Below, piece after piece: positions 62,196-64,000 of a stretch of DNA of 64,000 nucleotides (position 1 is the stretch's first letter; the number at the start of each line of letters is the position of its first letter). The position numbers were made by a program, and so were the translations under genes. The DNA is from a halophilic archaeon (GTDB lineage Archaea > Halobacteriota > Halobacteria > Halobacteriales > Haladaptataceae). The stretch spans positions 62,001 to 126,000 of the forward strand of contig QNGA01000005.1 in NCBI GenBank assembly GCA_003298465.1, in the 5' to 3' direction. Under the pieces are notes generated by a model that saw nothing but the letters and a program-made list of their open reading frames with translations, was not told the origin of the DNA and searched no databases.

Positions 62196-62559
62196 GTGCA
62201 GTCAGCAGAGAGAAGATCCTCCAAAACTCATACGTTTTGAAATGTACTTCGTTCGGGAAATCGATTCTTCCCTGCAGGTTGTTCTCCAGCTTGCAGTCAA
62301 CCTGTGCGATTATCTGTGCAGGGAACACGGCAGGAGGACCGTGGCCGGTCTCTACGACCACGAATCTCTCACTAGTCGGATGACCACACCCAGATAACAG
62401 CAGTACATCCGACAGCTAGACAAGCACTCTCCAAGGATAAAATCTTAGTGGTGAAAGAATTTTTATTATTTATAAACAACGGAATATGATGGCCTAAATC
62501 AAAGAAGTAAGCCGATCCGCAAACCGACACTAGATCACGAGACCATCTTCAAACAGCGA

Positions 62560-62597
62560 GGGAATCCCGGCCTTTAGGCCGGGCGGGAATCGCGTAA
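62560..62597 (+). repeat. Right-end-like hairpin near the last tnpB locus
   Basis: GGGAATCCCGGCCTTTAGGC with CGGGCGGGAATCGCG keeps the GAATCC...stem of right end A, but its terminus is diverged (no GTCAA). It lies 22 bases past the stop of the small gene below and could be the boundary of an older element. Confidence 0.5.
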
Positions 62598-62619
62598 GCT
62601 CTACTACACGGTCCACCGC

Positions 62620-62754
62620 TCAATCTGAATTGCCGGAATCCAACTCCTTCTGAGCTTGGAGTAGCATCCCCTTCCACGTTAGTCCGTGGCGCTTCTTTGT
62701 CTCTTTCAGAGACTCGTACTGTTCCTCGTCTACCTCGAAGTTGATGTGTGGCAT
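62620..62754 (-). CDS. Small ribbon-helix-helix-like protein divergent from tnpB
   Basis: 44 residues from the ATG at 62752-62754: a short strand (MPHINFEVDEEQYESLKETK) followed by a helix (KRHGLTWKGMLLQAQKELDS). The pattern strand-helix-helix with a hydrophobic strand resembles RHH DNA-binding proteins. It is divergent from the tnpB at 62809 with 54 bases between the starts. It may regulate the tnpB promoter; this is inference from size and position. Confidence 0.6.
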   Translation of the reverse strand: MPHINFEVDEEQYESLKETKKRHGLTWKGMLLQAQKELDSGNSD

Positions 62755-62808
62755 GAGTCATTCTTCCGCTCCGATATACGTAAGTTTGTCTACGTTCTAT
62801 CTACGGGT

Positions 62809-64000
62809 GTGTCCGAGACGGTGACGAAAACGTTGCAGGCCACGCTCGCCACGCCCACCACGGGCAAAGAGCAACGCCTTCAGCGACTCTTGGACACCTA
62901 CCGCGAAGCACTCCACAACGCCTTTGACGCCGGAGCAGACACGATGTCAGCCGTCAACGACATTGTGACGCCTTACGACCTGCCGTATCAAGCCAAAGAC
63001 GCGCTCAAATCCTACGTCCCGAAACTCCGCGACACGTATAACGCTAAGGAGTTAGACGACGAGCATCCGCTACGATTCGTCAACCGGGCCGCGAAATTCG
63101 ACTACTCCGACGAGCGCGAACACGGGTTTGTGTGGCAGGTCCCGCAACCCGGTCGCGGGACGAACTTCTGGATTCCGCTTCGGATTAACCCCGAGCAAGA
63201 ATCTCTGTGGTTCGGCCTGCTTGACGGGGACGCGACGGCGGGCGAACTGCGGCTACAGCGACACCGCACGTCGTGGGAGTTGCACGTCACCGTCGAATAC
63301 CCGGTCGAACAACCGACAGAACCGGACACCCCGACGTACATCGGTTTCGACGTAGGCGAGAGCGCGTTGATAACGGGCTGTGCCCTCAAACGCGACGTGC
63401 CACGGAAACCGATGCTCGTCAGTGGCAGCCAAGCACGACACCTCCGCAAAGAGATGTTCACCACGCTCCGACGGCTCCAGGCACGAGACGCTGCCGAGTG
63501 GCGCGTGAACGAACAATTCGACCACTACCAAAACGCTCTGTCGGATATTGTCGAGAAAGCGTCTCGGCAGGCTGTCGAGTACGCCAGTTCCTTCGAGAAT
63601 CCGCTTATCGTGCTCGAAGACCTCTCGTATATCCGTGAGCAGTTGGACTACCGCAAGTTCATGAACCGCCGCCTTCACGCATGGGCGTTCGCTCGGCTAC
63701 AGGGTCGAATCGAAGATAAAGCGACCGAGGCAGGGATTCGCGTCGAGTACGTCAACGCGGCGTACACCAGCCAGACGTGCCACGCCTGCGGTCGGCTCGG
63801 TCAGCGGGCCGAACAAGCGGAGTTCGTGTGTCCGCACGACGACTGCCACGTATCAGAGTTCCAAGCAGATATTAACGCGGCGGCGAACATCGCTCGTCGC
63901 GCTAACCCGTGGGGAGAGAGCGTCCGTTGGGAACCCGGATGCAATGACTCGCCTCGGGATGGGAGCGCCTGTGACAGCGCCACAGTCCACCGTGAGACGA
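62809..64000 (+). CDS. tnpB: TnpB RNA-guided endonuclease, runs off the right edge
   Basis: 397 codons are visible from a GTG at 62809 (MSETVTKTLQATLATPTTGK); no ATG lies in frame nearby. The RuvC triad is complete: D181 (YIGFDVGESALI), E270 (LIVLEDLSYIREQ) and D354 (FQADINAAANIARR). The zinc finger is CHACG plus CPHDDC. The tail GCNDSPRDGSACDS is the same type as in the 12.66-13.06 kb fragment, so the two belong to one subfamily. The stop and right end lie outside the window. This is the only tnpB here with all canonical catalytic residues and an intact start region. Confidence 0.92.
   Translation, partial: MSETVTKTLQATLATPTTGKEQRLQRLLDTYREALHNAFDAGADTMSAVNDIVTPYDLPYQAKDALKSYVPKLRDTYNAKELDDEHPLRFVNRAAKFDYSDEREHGFVWQVPQPGRGTNFWIPLRINPEQESLWFGLLDGDATAGELRLQRHRTSWELHVTVEYPVEQPTEPDTPTYIGFDVGESALITGCALKRDVPRKPMLVSGSQARHLRKEMFTTLRRLQARDAAEWRVNEQFDHYQNALSDIVEKASRQAVEYASSFENPLIVLEDLSYIREQLDYRKFMNRRLHAWAFARLQGRIEDKATEAGIRVEYVNAAYTSQTCHACGRLGQRAEQAEFVCPHDDCHVSEFQADINAAANIARRANPWGESVRWEPGCNDSPRDGSACDSATVHRET

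Noticed and set aside
62242..62397. 51-codon frame (MYFVREIDSSLQ...)
   Set aside because: Plausible start but no homology signal I can recognise, and it lies in mobile-element debris.

Overview
The window is from an extremely halophilic archaeon (class Halobacteria). The evidence is high G+C, acidic proteins, Tat-type (RR) secretion signals with lipoboxes, a PGF-CTERM surface protein, DUF7344-type and DICT regulators, Orc1/Cdc6 genes with ORB repeats, and haloarchaeal IS1341-type (TnpB) elements. I cannot name the genus from sequence alone.

Layout. 1-8.3 kb is core-like: an MFS transporter (cut by the window edge), a DUF318-type permease, a translationally coupled cluster (TIGR00341/DUF389 membrane protein, a second membrane protein, a small ORF, a Tat lipoprotein propeller), a zinc-ribbon protein and histidyl-tRNA synthetase. 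8.3-53.2 kb is a large surface-glycan region. It holds two Wzx-like flippases, GT4 and GT2 glycosyltransferases, a DUF354 protein, two GT-C-like or polytopic membrane proteins, two FkbM methyltransferases, a polysaccharide deacetylase lipoprotein, an asparagine-synthase-like amidotransferase, a nucleotide-sugar dehydrogenase, an SDR epimerase-like protein, an arylsulfotransferase, and glmS, glmM and a glmU-like gene for UDP-GlcNAc. Four DUF7344 helix-turn-helix proteins, a DICT protein and a membrane-anchored TSP3-repeat/winged-helix protein are spread among these. Several glycan genes share an ATAATAAA-type promoter box. Read together, the region could make UDP-GlcNAc, oxidise and decorate sugars (uronate, amide, methyl, sulfate), and assemble and flip lipid-linked glycans.

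53.4-60.2 kb is a double replication origin. An Orc1/Cdc6 gene at 54393 is preceded by seven copies of one ORB family (TTTCACTGGAAACGTGGTGT type). 4.6 kb further, a second Orc1/Cdc6 gene at 58990 is preceded by about six copies of a different ORB family (TTCCATCGGAAATGCGGTG type). Between them lie a Tat-exported zinc hydrolase with a Thr-rich stalk and PKD domain, and a lipoprotein. 60.6-61.7 kb encodes a PGF-CTERM surface protein with an internal A-B-A-B duplication.

Across the accessory part the DNA is littered with IS200/IS605-family debris. There is one complete tnpB element (20157-21521), one 5'-truncated tnpB (15983-17104), one 3' tnpB fragment (about 12.66-13.06 kb), one tnpB running off the right edge (62809 on), and many solo right-end hairpins or tnpB-tail/reRNA remnants. 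At five genes the terminal TCAA of such a right end, read from the other strand as TTGA, supplies the exact TGA stop codon. The double origin and these stop-codon-donating right ends are the most unusual things in the window.
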